DNA of 64,000 bases from Maniola hyperantus (Eukaryota; Arthropoda; Insecta; Lepidoptera; Nymphalidae). Shown piece after piece: positions 26,501 to 35,458 of the stretch (its first letter is position 1; every line of letters begins with the position of its first letter). Both the position numbers and the translations under genes were made by a program. Below the pieces are notes generated by a model. It made no database searches, was not told where the DNA came from, and worked only from the letters and a program-made list of their open reading frames with translations. The stretch is from contig NC_048545.1 of the NCBI RefSeq assembly GCF_902806685.2, positions 2,505,001 through 2,569,000 on the forward strand, in the 5' to 3' direction.

Positions 26501-26875
26501 AGCATTGCAAACGGTCAAAATGCTTGACTCAAGCAAAAATCTACGTGCTCGACGTCAAGCCGTTTGACCGTATCGGAAGCTCATTACACGTCTTACTACC
26601 ATGCTCAAATTAGTCTGCAAATATCACAATGAGCCTTCGTCCCCAATGTATTGGAGATGTAATGCGAGTCGCGAGACACAGTGCGGCAAGGCCGGACAGC
26701 AAACAATCGGGACAGGAGCACTCATGCAGATGGCTGGAAGGTTGCAAATGATACTCACATAGATGATGTCCCGTTTGTAGCGCACATGCAGGTTGTGCAA
26801 AAAGGAGTCCTCGGTGAGGGGCGCCAGCAGCACGGCGTCGGCGAGGCCGGCGGGCGCGGGCTCGGGCTCCGCCAT
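5599..26875 (-). CDS. Class I unconventional myosin heavy chain (22 exons, 1111 aa)
   Basis: Actin-based motor that links membranes to the cortex. Exons in coding order: 26759-26875, 25613-25728, 25296-25366, 24730-24887, 23767-23830, 23459-23472, 22613-22697, 20867-21111, 19975-20122, 16739-16831, 15517-15680, 14579-14812, 13857-13984, 13220-13378, 12378-12554, 11677-11929, 11249-11386, 9871-10161, 8492-8635, 7614-7787, 6550-6764, 5599-5746. They sum to 3336 nt in frame. The motor domain (about residues 1-735) has the P-loop GESGAGKTE, switch I NHNASRFGK and switch II LDVYGLE, where the usual GFE Phe is Leu. IQ motifs follow at about 750-830 (GAQRAWRRYRARKR, RAACVIWRAW). The tail from about 865 (RNRMREKVTASVLFK, HPFVGDYVRL) is a TH1 lipid-binding domain, which places it in class I. 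A Gly/Ala/Pro-rich insert lies at about 225-285. Of the insect class I myosins I cannot choose safely; the divergent motor favours a Myo95E-like member. The start is the ATG at 26875 in good context; an in-frame ATG at 26953 is possible. The acceptor of the 9871-10161 exon is the least certain border. Exons are GC-rich and introns AT-rich. Confidence 0.88.
6129..6328. mobile_element. MITE, family delta (GATGTTCTATTTCACG)
   Basis: TGATGTTCTATTTCACGTTG near 6129 is mirrored by GAAATAGAACATCTA near 6310-6325. The interior (CTCAGCATTTGTTG, CACGCACACTA) matches a second copy at 59233-59407. It lies in the last intron of the myosin gene. No coding capacity. Confidence 0.6.
8016..8363 (-). mobile_element. 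tRNA-derived SINE, family 2
   Basis: Read on the minus strand it begins GACCTCCCTGGCGCAGTGGT, an A-box-like start, followed by a B box GGGTTCGATTCC, and ends in an A/T-rich tail near 8020. A second copy in the same orientation is at 40587-40935. It sits in a myosin intron. Confidence 0.75.
8699..8952 (+). mobile_element. Helitron-like element with GACT repeats
   Basis: It starts TCTATATATATAAAAGG, runs into a (GACT)n tract of more than ten units, and ends in the hairpin CGCGGACGAAGTCGCG, GAGCATAAG and CTAG, flanked by A and T. The 3' end matches the other Helitron-like elements here but the 5' end is different. Relatives lie at 21302-21525, 41306-41512 and 44147-44472. Confidence 0.68.
9251..9455 (-). 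mobile_element. Helitron-like element
   Basis: Minus orientation. The 5' end reads TCCATACTAATATTATAAAT and the 3' end is the CGCG hairpin plus CTAG at 9251-9254. It lies in a myosin intron. The hairpin is slightly decayed (CGCGTACGAAGTCGCG). Confidence 0.65.
9651..9815. repeat. Interspersed repeat with (AGAAT)n head
   Basis: Four AGAAT-type units are followed by TTTTTTATTCATGTAAAC, AAAAGTGCTTATGAATAGTC and a conserved AACCAGCAAGAAACTCGGCG block. Part of the same family recurs at 41228-41300. It is probably the 3' part of a SINE or LINE in reverse orientation. Confidence 0.5.
10227..10522 (+). mobile_element. tRNA-derived SINE, family 1
   Basis: The head GATAGCCTAGTGATTAGGAC holds an A box. 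GGGGGTTCGATCCCGGGC is a perfect B box. The body contains GGAAAACATCGCATCGTGAGG and CACATGGCCAGCGCGGTAGA, and the 3' end is (ATG)n. A second nearly complete copy is at 36322-36629. Fragments lie at 23845-23970, 43030-43215, 49100-49285 (reversed) and 63135-63335 (reversed). Confidence 0.8.
10615..10780. mobile_element. Palindromic MITE, family beta
   Basis: TACGCGGAAGAAAGTAATGT at the left is mirrored by ACATTACTTTCTACCGCGTA at the right. It lies in a myosin intron and has the same interior (CATCGACCTTTAGAAGGAGA) as the other beta copies. Confidence 0.75.
11475..11629. mobile_element. MITE, family alpha (CCCGCAAATTGC)
   Basis: The ends CCCGCAAATTGCTATTG and GCATTAGCAATTTGCCGGG are inverted repeats. 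The interior carries GGAACCATGTCTCATTAAAA and TGACGTCA motifs. Copies at 30739-30894 and 42507-42649 have the same structure. Confidence 0.72.
12090..12300. repeat. Interspersed repeat (ACCAGAACGCTAGC family)
   Basis: The blocks GAGGTCAACAAACGTTGCGT, GTTTTGCACGTTATACATTG, GATTGTGTTTAGGTAGTATA and GCTAGCGTTCTGGTCACAC recur at 16462-16650 in the same orientation and at 58573-58785 reversed. No termini were defined and no coding potential was seen. Confidence 0.5.
12815..13130 (-). mobile_element. LINE 3' fragment (RT C-terminus)
   Basis: The minus strand encodes RGRPRRRWRDELDKF, then EEARNRKLWKDRREAFAHSWD, the typical carboxy-terminal tail of insect LINE polymerase proteins. An (ATTAG)-like TCTAATCTAATCTAA run lies at its 3' end near 12795-12813. 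It is a 5'-truncated copy in a myosin intron. Confidence 0.65.
14117..14716 (-). repeat. Tandem triplication of part of a myosin exon and its donor site
   Basis: Three units of about 200 bp start near 14117, 14317 and 14517. The third is the real 3' part of the myosin exon 14579-14812 plus its GTGAGTGTTG donor and about 60 bases of intron. The two intronic copies keep the donor and most of the exon but both read GCG-CTG-GCG-TGA where the real exon reads GCG-CTG-TCG-TGG. This is a Trp-to-stop change. The copies lack an obvious acceptor, so they are probably not spliced in. Confidence 0.85.
15301..15454. mobile_element. Palindromic MITE, family gamma (AGTGCGACAAGGCTATC)
   Basis: AGTGCGACAAGGCTATCTTG at the left pairs with CAAGAGAGCCTTGTCGCACT at the right. 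Interior motifs are AATCGGAACTAACGTTGCCG and TTGTTCTCCAACAGCGCC. Other copies: 20628-20777, 39145-39280, 46212-46355, and a partial one at 29302-29372. Confidence 0.78.
15967..16303. mobile_element. Foldback element of about 335 bp
   Basis: TTTGATAGACCCAGCCACGA at the left is mirrored by CGCGGCTGGGTCTATCAAA at the right. The arms continue inward (TTCGAAAATAGTAGACTAAT against ATTAGTCTACTATTTTCGAA, and CCATAAAACTTTGGTCAAAA against its complement). Nearly the whole element is palindromic. It lies in a myosin intron. Confidence 0.75.
17065..19912. repeat. Two-copy segmental tandem repeat (about 1.42 kb each) of four related 650-bp blocks
   Basis: ACTAGTATTTTGCTCGCTGC occurs near 17071 and 18493, marking two units of about 1.42 kb. 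Each unit contains two related blocks of about 650 bp, recognisable by CCGCCATTTTGAATTTTTTT near 17170, 17818, 18600 and 19249, by CCATACAT...TCTGTCTCTTTCTAGGAG, and by repeated GGCCGCCATCTTG motifs. Apparent open frames on both strands are repeat by-products. The block fills the intron between the myosin exons 19975-20122 and 16739-16831. Confidence 0.85.
20628..20777. mobile_element. Palindromic MITE, family gamma
   Basis: It starts AGTGCGACAAGG and ends AGAGCCTTGTCGCACT, with the same interior as the other gamma copies. It lies between two myosin exons. Confidence 0.75.
21302..21525 (-). mobile_element. Helitron-like element with GACT repeats
   Basis: Reverse orientation of the 8699-8952 type. 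CTAG at 21302 is followed by CTTATGCTCGCGACTTCGTC, and the (AGTC)n tract and CCTTTTCCTTTTATATAT are at the far end. It lies in a myosin intron. Confidence 0.65.
21946..22262. mobile_element. Foldback element with arms of about 120 bp
   Basis: AAATAAAAACCGACTTCGAT at the left is mirrored by ATCGAAGTCGGTTTTTATTT at the right. The arms continue through CAAACACTAAAAATTGAAAA and TAATTTATTACCGAATATAT with few differences, leaving a short unique centre around 22080-22135. The high arm identity suggests recent activity or gene conversion. Confidence 0.8.
23459..23472 (-). other. 14-nt microexon of the class I myosin
   Basis: On the minus strand the sequence reads GCATGCAG, then ATCTTTTGGAGAAG, then GTAAATAAC, a clean acceptor, 14 bases and a donor. 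The upstream exon (23767-23830) ends with GGHITH plus one base, and the downstream exon begins ERVCCVAEGERNFH. The microexon supplies Y-L-L-E-K, giving GGHITHYLLEKERV, the invariant YLLEK segment of myosin motors. Without it the two neighbouring exons do not join in frame. Confidence 0.88.
24395..24665 (-). mobile_element. LINE 3' end with (ATG)n tail
   Basis: CATCATCATCATCAACTGAT is followed by TTCCACTGCTGGACATAATG and CACACGCCACGGTCTTG, the reversed 3' terminus of lepidopteran RTE-like LINEs. It is similar to 37612-38095 but shorter and decayed. Confidence 0.55.
25790..26050 (+). mobile_element. LINE 3' fragment (RT C-terminus)
   Basis: The plus strand encodes MRHDRYRLLQIIMIDKIAGK, then RGVGRRKKSW and ELFCLAMDKEKFKQLTIDLQ, the end of a LINE polyprotein. 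The reading frame stops at 26016. It is 5'-truncated and lies in the first myosin intron. Confidence 0.65.
26078..26575. repeat. Cluster of GCTTGA/TCAAGC motifs and 15-bp palindromes
   Basis: About a dozen GCTTGA or TCAAGC hexamers occur in 500 bp. The palindrome TGCTTGACTCAAGCA is present twice, at 26490-26504 and 26521-26535. The region is CpG-richer than its surroundings. It lies in the first myosin intron. It may be part of an unrecognised MITE or a regulatory cluster; nothing decides between these. Confidence 0.45.
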
Positions 26876-29598
26876 GGCCCCGCGCCGCTCCTCACCTGCC
26901 GCGCCCTCCGCGCCGACCCGCTGCCATGCCTGCCGCTTAATGCACTGCGTCACAGTTATTCAACTTGTAACAATACGTCGAGGGGTCAACTACACTGGCA
27001 GGCGTCAAATGTTACCTATATTTGACGCCATGCAGGCTATGAGACGTCTAGATATCTTTGCTTTCGCGTCACCCGTAGCTATTGGACAGATATTGATTTG
27101 GAGATCAAACCATACCCTTTTCTTGAAAATTGTCTTAATTTGATCCTAAAGTGATATAAACTGTCAAAAAATTTAAGTGCAATAAAATGCATTTAAATTT
27201 TGCATGTCAAATTTCGCCAAACGCTTCCTGCCATCCTTTTAGGTTCATGAGATGTCATGATATCACACAGATTGGTAAGCAAGTGTTTTCTTAGTGAAAT
27301 GCATTACAATTTCAATCCATGTGACGTCACATTCGGAATTAACATGGCGGCTACGATATCATGCATTTTGGTGGATATTTGTAGAACAGATAAAAAAGTG
27401 AAATCTTTAAAATGAATTGTAAGATTCATTATATAATTTTATACTATCTTTTTATACCGTTTTAGATTTTTTTCTCGCTTGGTGGAAAATTATACAGTAC
27501 TAAGACGTGCATCTGCGATCTGCATGTACAATTGGGAGCTGTTGGATACATTAGTATTGCTCATAGTTTAAGCCTTCTTTTTTTAATTTATAGTTTAGCA
27601 CTTGGCTTCAGTCAGACGTACTGGCAACTAATAAGAGACCAGAAGATTTCTTTCTTCTTTATCCAGGTATGTTTCCAGTTTTTAACCAAGAGCAGGATTA
27701 GTAGATTGACAAGAATTCTAACAAATACCTGATTTTTCTTTGTACCTCACTCTAAATTCTCCAATTCTACTTAAATTCTCCAAAATTCCAGATAAATCAA
27801 CATAATTTCTCTAATGTATTAGTACTGATAAGTCACATCCAATCCAAGTATTTTTTACTATGTCTTCATAATTATGTCTAATTATATTATTCCATTGCAA
27901 GTGCCTTTTAAATTGATTTAGTTATGTTATTTTTTAAGTAATATGTGCACACTGCACACCAAATTAGAGTAACTAGGCAAACAGTTACAAAATAATATAC
28001 CAAAGTATTTAATTAATTCTATAATTAATAAGACACCTGTTTCAGACTTATTTCCAACTGCTTATGATAATATTGTATATCAGTAGTTTTAATGATGATC
28101 TCTCGAGGTTAGAAAATAAAATCATAGTAAATCTGTTTAAAAATCTTAGGCTAGTAATTATTGAATTACCTTATATACAAACCCTGACAAACAAATCTTA
28201 GCATAAAGTTTATTCAAATAGGAGAATAATCAGTAATTTATAACGTTCCTTTTTTGATAATTCATTACTCGATTTAACATTAAGTATTTTTTTTAAAATT
28301 GGGCGTTACAATACTACTTAGGAAGAAAACAATATTAAAATGACTGAAAATAATTATTAGTGTACACAAAAATTATATAAAAAACATTAGAAAACCGATA
28401 CAAATAGATTTTAATTAGCTCAATAGCACTTCTTATTTTTACGATTTATAAAGCTAATTACGCTTAAGTTGATTTTACATAATCATTATGTATTTAGAAT
28501 ACTCACGTTTGCATAAATTTTAGGGATTTAATTCTACTTTCTTAGCATTTTTAAATAAATTTTAACAATGTGCAAAATTTAGTTCACTTGTGTTTGACAG
28601 TTACCACTACCACAGACTAACAACCACAATCTGATAACAGGCAATAGCAAGACAGCTGTATGGTAATCACATTACGTAGTAGTACTTCCAACTTCTTTGC
28701 AGATGATAAAAACTAACATATTGAATAGTCCAAAACCCAATGAGATAGTCCAGAACCTGTAGAACTACAAGATTCCCTTGATAATATAGACAAATGAGAT
28801 TCCTATGAGAACCATTTATTCATTTCAACAATAAAAAACATTCATCCAAGAAAAAACATAATATTGCAATGTTATTTTCTTCATAAGTAGAAGTTTAAGC
28901 TAGAATAATATTACTTATTAGCCCATAGGCTAGATGGTAGTAGTAATAAAGCTGCCATTTTATAATGGTGCTTTATGGTAGGAAAAAAAAAAAAATGTTA
29001 TTTTCTTCATGCGCGTAATCCACAGTAATCTAAGGTTTGTTATCTCATAGACAGCCGTAAGCCAGGTACTGTAGTACTTCCAACTTCTTTGGGTACTACA
29101 TCGTGGAACCCAGAGGTCTATAGCCAATTGAAAAAAAATGCTACGTCATCAAAGAGTAAAAAAAGTAAGGTCCATGGTACCAGGCCAAAGAAGTTGGAAG
29201 TACTACTACGTGGGTGTATTCCTATGACGATGTACCAGGCTGAACACGGTACCAGGCGGGTACCTACCAGTGAGACGTGAGACGTTGCGACAAGCTCAGA
29301 GACAAGGCTATCTTGGCGCGTGGCGAAAATTGGAACTAACGCCGCCATTTTGTCACGTGTCCCCCGTAATCACTACCTACGTTTTATACATCATGGCGGT
29401 ATTTTCAAAAGATTTTTATCAATTTTTTTGTAATGCGAAAATGAAATAGATAAACACGTGCTAAATAAACAAATGCATGAAAAACAATATTAATAGAGAG
29501 TTTGTGGAAAATGTCAAGTTTTACAGCGGGAATATTAAAAATTAAACCCTATAGGTAGGTATGTTACTTAATTTTGGCCTACTATATTTTCATATAAT
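26876..29598. other. Intergenic region between the myosin and the orphan gene
   Basis: This divergent spacer holds no supported gene. Just upstream of the myosin start the sequence is GC-rich (to about 26960), consistent with a 5' UTR or promoter. A repeat-derived stretch at 27560-27640 resembles the AGCGCTTGGCTGCAATCACA block seen at 41635-41700 and 48960-49080. An inverted pair around GTACTTCCAACTTCTTTG lies at 29072-29090 and 29190-29215, with a third copy near 28680. A partial gamma MITE is at 29302-29372. Confidence 0.6.
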
Positions 29599-30617
29599 AT
29601 GGAGCCATTAAAGAATATGAAACGCAAAAAAAGGAAAACACGAAGATGTCTTGATGAATTAAGAAAAAAAATACAGCAAACAAACGGTGCCTGTAAGATA
29701 AACAAAAATGCTGATTCTAAGATACATAAAAGTAAATCAAACTGCATAAAAAACAATTATATAACAAGTAACAGACTCACTTTATTTAACAAGGCTATCA
29801 GATCGGAAACTGTAACAAGATTGCAACTCTCCGAGTTAAAGAGTAAAATAATGAAATCAAATAAAGATAGAGAAACGATTACTTCTAACTTTCGAACAGA
29901 CACTGTTTCTCCGACAGAACAGAATAATAATAAGCTTGTGTTAGAAACACAAAATAGAGATATTACAGAAGACAACAGTGAAATAGAAATTACTTCACCA
30001 ATTTTAACTAATAGTAAATTAAACAGTGAAATAGAGTCTCCTAAAAGTGTTATATTATTTAGTCTTGAAAGTCAAAACGAAAGAGCATGCACCACAAATT
30101 TGAACAGTTCGCTTGAAACATCTTCAATATCCAGTTCGCCTTCCACTATAATTATCAATGAAGAAGCAAATATATTGGTTGACATCATGAACAAGATAGA
30201 TATTCACTTGGAACAGAACTTTCCCCATCTTACAAATTATACTGAGATCACAGATAAAGAAATGGCAGTACTTAGAAGAATTCGATCTGAATCTGATAAA
30301 TATATATCTGAATATCAACCTGATATACATAATACATCATTCAATTCACAGACCACAAGTCAAAATGTCTCGAGTAGTAGTCCAAATTCCTCACCCGAAG
30401 TTCTGATAATACAGGATCCAAAAGATTATCTTGGATGTTCTAGGTCCCAACTTTCAGAGTCAAAAAGCAGTGGAATACTTGAATTTAGCCAGAGCCCTAT
30501 GGAAAGTACGAGCAACTCGTCCATATCAATACATATTCCATCCACCTCTGCAGTTGTTTCTGCTGTTTATTATACCCCAGAGTACTCATACTATCCCCAC
30601 AGATTGAATAATTAAGA
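29599..30617 (+). CDS. Intronless hypothetical protein, 338 aa
   Basis: This is a single long frame in AT-rich DNA where most chance frames are under 80 codons, so it is very likely a gene or a recent retrocopy. I recognise no family. The first 60 residues are strongly basic (MKRKKRKTRRCLDELRKKIQ) and look like a nuclear localisation or nucleic-acid-binding tail. The middle and C-terminal parts are rich in Ser, Asn, Thr and Glu and probably disordered, except for a possible helical stretch at about 192-235 (NILVDIMNKIDIHLEQNFPH, EMAVLRRIRSESDKY). The end is Tyr-rich (VVSAVYYTPEYSYYPHRLNN). There is no signal peptide or membrane segment. The first ATG is used; a second Met lies six codons on. 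The frame ends with TAA at 30613-30615. A poly(A)-like AATAAA is near 30934. Confidence 0.7.
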
Positions 30618-30738
30618 CCTTTTTGTTCTTGTTAAGAGCCTTTGCACATGACATTTCCAAGCATAATCGAAATGTTTGAAACCATTATGCAAAAGTGCAT
30701 AAAAAAAAATATTATTTTTGTGTCAGACTTTACTAAGA

Positions 30739-30894
30739 CCCGCAAATTGCTAATGCGCGAGGCAGCCATTTTAGTGACGTCAGCACAAGACTGAAGTTTC
30801 GAGCTGATGGTATATTTATACTTTAATATACCTACGTCAAATGACGCCATTTCGATGCTAATGAGATGGTTCCAGCGCAATAGCAATTTGCGAG
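30739..30894. mobile_element. MITE, family alpha
   Basis: It starts CCCGCAAATTGCTAATGCGC and ends CAATAGCAATTTGCGAG, with internal TGACGTCAG and TGAAGTTTCGAGCTGATGG. It lies in the spacer just after the orphan gene. Confidence 0.72.
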
Positions 30895-31022
30895 ACTTGA
30901 CAACAGTGAAACTCATTTTGTGTTAAAAGTTGTAAATAAAACTAATTTAAGTTGTTTGAATTATTCTATATTCATATAATAAGTTAACAGAATTTTAAAA
31001 TTAAGGTTATAGATTATATTAT

Positions 31023-34000
31023 TTAAACTAATTGAATATTTTCTAATTCGGTAATCAAATCCACGTGTTTAAAGGAATCAGGGGTTTTAGTGAATGTTTC
31101 TAATAATTTAGATTTATTTTTGTCTTTACCATTGTAGAACATTTGGAACTGATTTGCCAGGCATTGGGCTTCTTTGCCAGTTAATGCATTCTGAAAACAA
31201 ATGGATACAAATTACATTAATTATATTGTACCTATGCCCGAGACTGCCCGCGTGGAATTAGACTTTCAAAAATTTCATGTGATCTCTTGGATTTTCCGGG
31301 ATAAAAAGTAGCCTCCACTCCACTCTTCAGGTCTTCAACTATATCCATGCAAAAAATCAGGTCAATCAGGTACTTGTATTTTCGGAAAATACGAAAAAAA
31401 CTTTTTTATTTTATTTCTTAATCTACACTAATATTATAAAGAGGAAAACTTTGTTTGTTTGTTTGTTTGTACTGAATAGGCTCAAAAACTACTGGACCGA
31501 TTTTAAAAATTCTTTCACCATTCGAAAGCTACATTATCCACGAGTAACATAGGCTATATTTTATTTTGGAAAAAAATAGGGTTCCGTAAGATATTTGGGT
31601 TTTTCTGACACAAGGTGTAAAAAATCAACCAGAAAAGTTACTTATTTTGCGTACGCTGCCTAAACTATAAAAGATAGAACCATAAAATGTTCTAATTAAT
31701 TGTAGATCTTATAAATATCTACAAAAAAGTCCGCGACACACTATACCCATCTATGTCGAGTGAGGCACAGCAACCATTTTTTTATTTAAAAATCTTGAAT
31801 TTTTTTTGGACTACATTTAAACGCGTTTATTTTACTCATGCTATTAATCCTTATCAAAATAAATGATTTCATCACTAAGAACAGTTTATGGAGATAATAT
31901 TTGGTCTTTGAATGATTAAAATTGGACGTTTGGTTTTGAAGTTATGGCGAAATTAAAATATTACGATTTCTGCTGCACGGCCCGTTGTATTATATAAAGA
32001 GGTAATGTCGTTAAGTTTGTTTGTAGGGGGTAATCTTTAGAACTACTGAACCGATTTTAAAAATTCTTTCACCAGTAGAAAGCTACATTATTCCTGAGTG
32101 ACATAGACTATACGGGATCTTTAAAAACCTAAATCTACGCGGGCGAAGCCGCGGGGATCAGCTAGTTCTATAATAAACTAGCCGCCCCGGCGAACTTCGT
32201 ACCGCCTAACAGTAGATTCTTTTTCAGAATTTTTTTAAAAAATTTCTCTCTGTAAGAACCATCCTCGTACTTCAAGGAATATTATAAAAAAAGAATTAGC
32301 GAAATCGGTTCAGCTGTTCTCGAGATTTGCGATGAGCAACACATTTAGTGATTCATTTTTATATTATAGATAAAGTTTATTGTTTACCTTGTCATAGTCT
32401 CCACGCATTAACACTATCCCCTTATCACTCATTTCTGTATAATGCACCATGGTTAGGCATTCCGGAGCATTCTCTTGATGGACCTGTGTAAAATAAATTA
32501 GATGTTATAAAACATTAATGTAAGTTAAGTAACATGATAAAGTTATGGACTTTATTTTTAAGTTTCGTAAGTACGCGGCCGAAAGTAATGTACATCGACC
32601 TTTAGAAGGAGATAGCAGATTTGTAGAGCACTGTCCCTGTCGTTGACACCGACAAAACGTAGGTAATACAGTAGGGCGATTGTCTAAAACCTGCATCAAT
32701 CATTATTACAATCTCAATTGTTCTGATTAGCTGAATTTGTGCGATTCTTGTTGCAACAATGCATTGTGGCCAATAGTAAGGGAGCATTAACCAATCAGAG
32801 ATGATTGCGATCGTGACATTGTAGCTGTCAAGCAACCGCGGTAGGGTCACTGGTATGAGTGATAGAGACAACGCTCTACAAAGCCGAAATGTCATTCTAA
32901 AGGCCGCTGTACATTACTTTCGGCCACGTACTGTAATTGTGTGCAACATTGTTTTCTTCACTGATATGACATTGGCGGAATTTTTGCAAGTACAAAGAGC
33001 CATAGAGAAGAAAAGAAGAAGAGTTCCGAAAACAGCATTCTTTATTGTTTCAAATACGTTTTTGTTATTTCTTATATTTTTCAAATAATATTTTTAAAAA
33101 AAATTATTGATTCGTATAAAATACCATTTTAATATCAACAATTATTACTTTGAGGTACTTACTTCCGACAATTTGCACAGTTCAGTGTTTTAGTATAATC
33201 CAGATACCTATAACAATCCATACTAATATTATAAATGCGAAAGTGTCTGTCTGCCAGCTAGCTTTTTACGGCCCATCCGCTAAACTGATTTTGAAATTTG
33301 GTACAAAGATTCCTTGCATCTTGGGAAAGGACATAGGCTACTTTTTATCCCGCAAAATATAAGAGTTTCCACGTGAATTTTAAAAATCGTAACTCACGCG
33401 GACGAAGTCGCAGGCATCAGCTAGTAATATTATAATTTGTTTCTGCCTTCAGTCTTCATAAAAATGTTATATACCTGATATGCAAGAAGTGGAGTAAAAT
33501 GCACAGCATGTCTGTAACACTGGCACATAACATATTCATAGCCCTCCGATCTTGGCAATGGGAACAAGAAAGTGGGGTACTGCTTCATATTCTGGTGAAT
33601 TTGACTGTATAGATCTTTTGGTATTGTAGCAGATATAACCTCCTTGTTTTTATGGTATACCTCCCATATGATTTGTACCTGAAAGTTAACAATTCATTTG
33701 TTGGTAATTCTTATGGTTTTATAATAAGCTTCCAGAAGACATTAGGAGATGTCTCTCAACAAGATAAAATGTAAACTTATTGCTGCCACACTTTTGCCCA
33801 CTATGAGGACATTGGTACTGATTCTGAGCACAACAAAATTTTAGAGAATTCACATTTCACATCCGCTTCTTACTAATGTAATATGAAAAGGACAGACACA
33901 GTTTGATAGTTTTAAAAATTTAGAGCTGACAAACCTCGTGACTTTAGCTGCCAGTCACGAGCTTATGGTTTAAATTTGTAGCATGCACTAAAACTTAGAG

Positions 34001-34697
34001 TCTTTAAATGTAAAATTCATGTTCCGTCCTTTTTTAGCAATATTAAAAACAAAAGATGCAGATACTCTAAATTTAGTTTAGAGAAGGACAACAGAATCAG
34101 CGGCATTAGTAGGTTAACAGGCTGAGAATGATGAGTTTTTACCTCGGCTGCATCTTTGTCCTTTACAAGTTCCACTTTGAATATATCACTTAACTTTTTA
34201 TCTTGTACTGTCAGATCTTCGGTGAGCGTCTCTTTTGGATTCAGTACTGATGAAAATTGTCTGCAAAATAATATATAAACAATAAACAAAAACACTGACA
34301 GCAAACTCACTAAAAAATTGTTGCTAGAAATATTTTTTTTTTAAAACGCTGGCCAAGTGCGAGTCAGACTCGCGCACCGAGGGCTCCATAATACAGTCGT
34401 ACTTTTTCGACATTTTATTGAATTAAATCCGAAAAATACTAACTTTGTATCAACAGATCCAAATTTCTTTTTTTTCTCAGCATTCTTGCTCTTCTCCCGT
34501 TCTTCAACTTTTCTAAGAAACTCTTCTGGGGAAGTCTTCTGTAGGGCGGCGATTCGCTCGGCATACTTATCAAAGTAGGGATTCTTTTGTAGATTCTCCA
34601 GTGCTTTCTCTGATTTACTAGATGTAGTCATTATGGTACGGAAAATAGAGGAATGTTTTATGGAGGCGCTGATCAATCCCTTCAAACTAATTGCCAT
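31023..34697 (-). CDS. ATPAF1: ATP synthase mitochondrial F1 complex assembly factor 1
   Basis: Chaperone that binds the F1 beta subunit in the mitochondrial matrix during assembly of the alpha3-beta3 ring. Exons in coding order: 34444-34697, 34143-34260, 33475-33678, 32388-32483, 31023-31190. They sum to 840 nt, 279 aa plus stop. The N-terminus (MAISLKGLISASIKHSSIFR) is basic and Ser-rich, as expected for a mitochondrial presequence. ENLQKNPYFDKYAERIAALQ and TSPEEFLRKVEE are the conserved entry of the family. WEVYHKNKEVISATIP, YPTFLFPLPRSEGYEYVMCQ, SDKGIVLMRGDYD and KEAQCLANQFQMFY follow in family order. All introns have GT-AG borders. It is divergent from Cdk2, with about 760 bp between start codons. 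Introns hold Helitron-like elements and a beta MITE. Confidence 0.93.
31422..32165 (+). mobile_element. Helitron-like element, longer form
   Basis: The 5' end is TCTACACTAATATTATAAAG followed by (TTTG)n. The 3' end is GCGGGCGAAGCCGCGGGGATCAG plus CTAG at 32162-32165. The two blocks ACTACTGGACCGATTTTAAA and ACTACTGAACCGATTTTAAA near 31490 and 32042 show internal duplication or two nested copies. It lies in the last ATPAF1 intron. Confidence 0.55.
32572..32930. mobile_element. Palindromic MITE beta interrupted by a second insertion
   Basis: TACGCGGCCGAAAGTAATGT at the left and ACATTACTTTCGGCCACGTA at the right are the beta ends. This copy is about 190 bp longer than the others because foreign sequence starts near 32658 (TGTCTAAAACCTGCATCAAT) and ends near 32845. 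Beta sequence resumes at GAGTGATAGAGACAACGCTC. Confidence 0.7.
33217..33424 (+). mobile_element. Helitron-like element
   Basis: It starts TCCATACTAATATTATAAAT and ends CGCGGACGAAGTCGCAGGCATCAG plus CTAG, flanked by A and T. It lies in an ATPAF1 intron. Confidence 0.68.
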
Positions 34698-35458
34698 GCC
34701 CAACTAATAGATATATAGAACTAGAAACGATAAATAATGTTTTACTAACAGTCTAACACAACAATTTCTTGCTGTAATAGAGAGAAAGATAATAATCGGT
34801 TATTATTTACGTAACATTTTTATAGGTTATTAATGGGCACTTTGGGTTACTAGTCTGTGTTTTTTAACTGGTTTTACGGCTCTGGGTTCTAGCCCTTTTG
34901 AGCCTCTCTGTGCTGCGCATAGATTATCTACTATATACTAGAGATGCGATTCATACACGATTCATATGTTTATCACAGACCAATATCACCAATAACATTA
35001 TGATGTTTACTTACTGTCACTTTGCCAGCACCCACAGATATACCAGATATGCAACTAGCGGGCCCCCTCAGTCCCTCTCGCTCAAGCAGAGGTACATACT
35101 TGTGAAATGTTATTCCGTCTATTTTACGTTCGCTTCAGCTATTGTAGCCTATTATACTGCAACCCACAATTGCACAATAACTTCAAAAACAACAAAACAA
35201 ATCAATTATTTCTTTAAAATATTTGAGTCAACATAACCTTTGTTTAGCTCTAACAGTAAAAGTTACAACAAGTTATTGGTCTGTGGTTAGTGTCTAGAAA
35301 ATTATATTCTAGGCCTTAAAAGACTGTTATCCAGGGCCGTAAAATAAATTAAAAAAAAAAAAAAAATTATATTCTGTGGTGATTATTGAAAAAATCAAAA
35401 AATGTTTCTAGGCCTAACAAAAACCTCAATTTTGTAAACATTTATTATTTACATTGAA
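34698..35458. promoter_or_regulatory. Divergent promoter region of ATPAF1 and Cdk2
   Basis: About 760 bp separate the two start codons, which point away from each other. The segment must hold both 5' UTRs and promoters unless one gene has a distant untranslated first exon. No TATA box was identified with confidence. Apparent short frames here are not supported. Confidence 0.6.

Noticed and set aside
27532..27732. Small membrane-like protein frame
   Set aside because: The translated DNA is a known dispersed repeat block (AGCGCTTGGCTGCAATCAC-type) also present at 41.6 and 49.0 kb.
29511..29554. Upstream coding exon for the orphan gene (ATG at 29511 and donor at 29555)
   Set aside because: No acceptor nearby joins it in frame to the 338-aa frame, so the single-exon model is kept.
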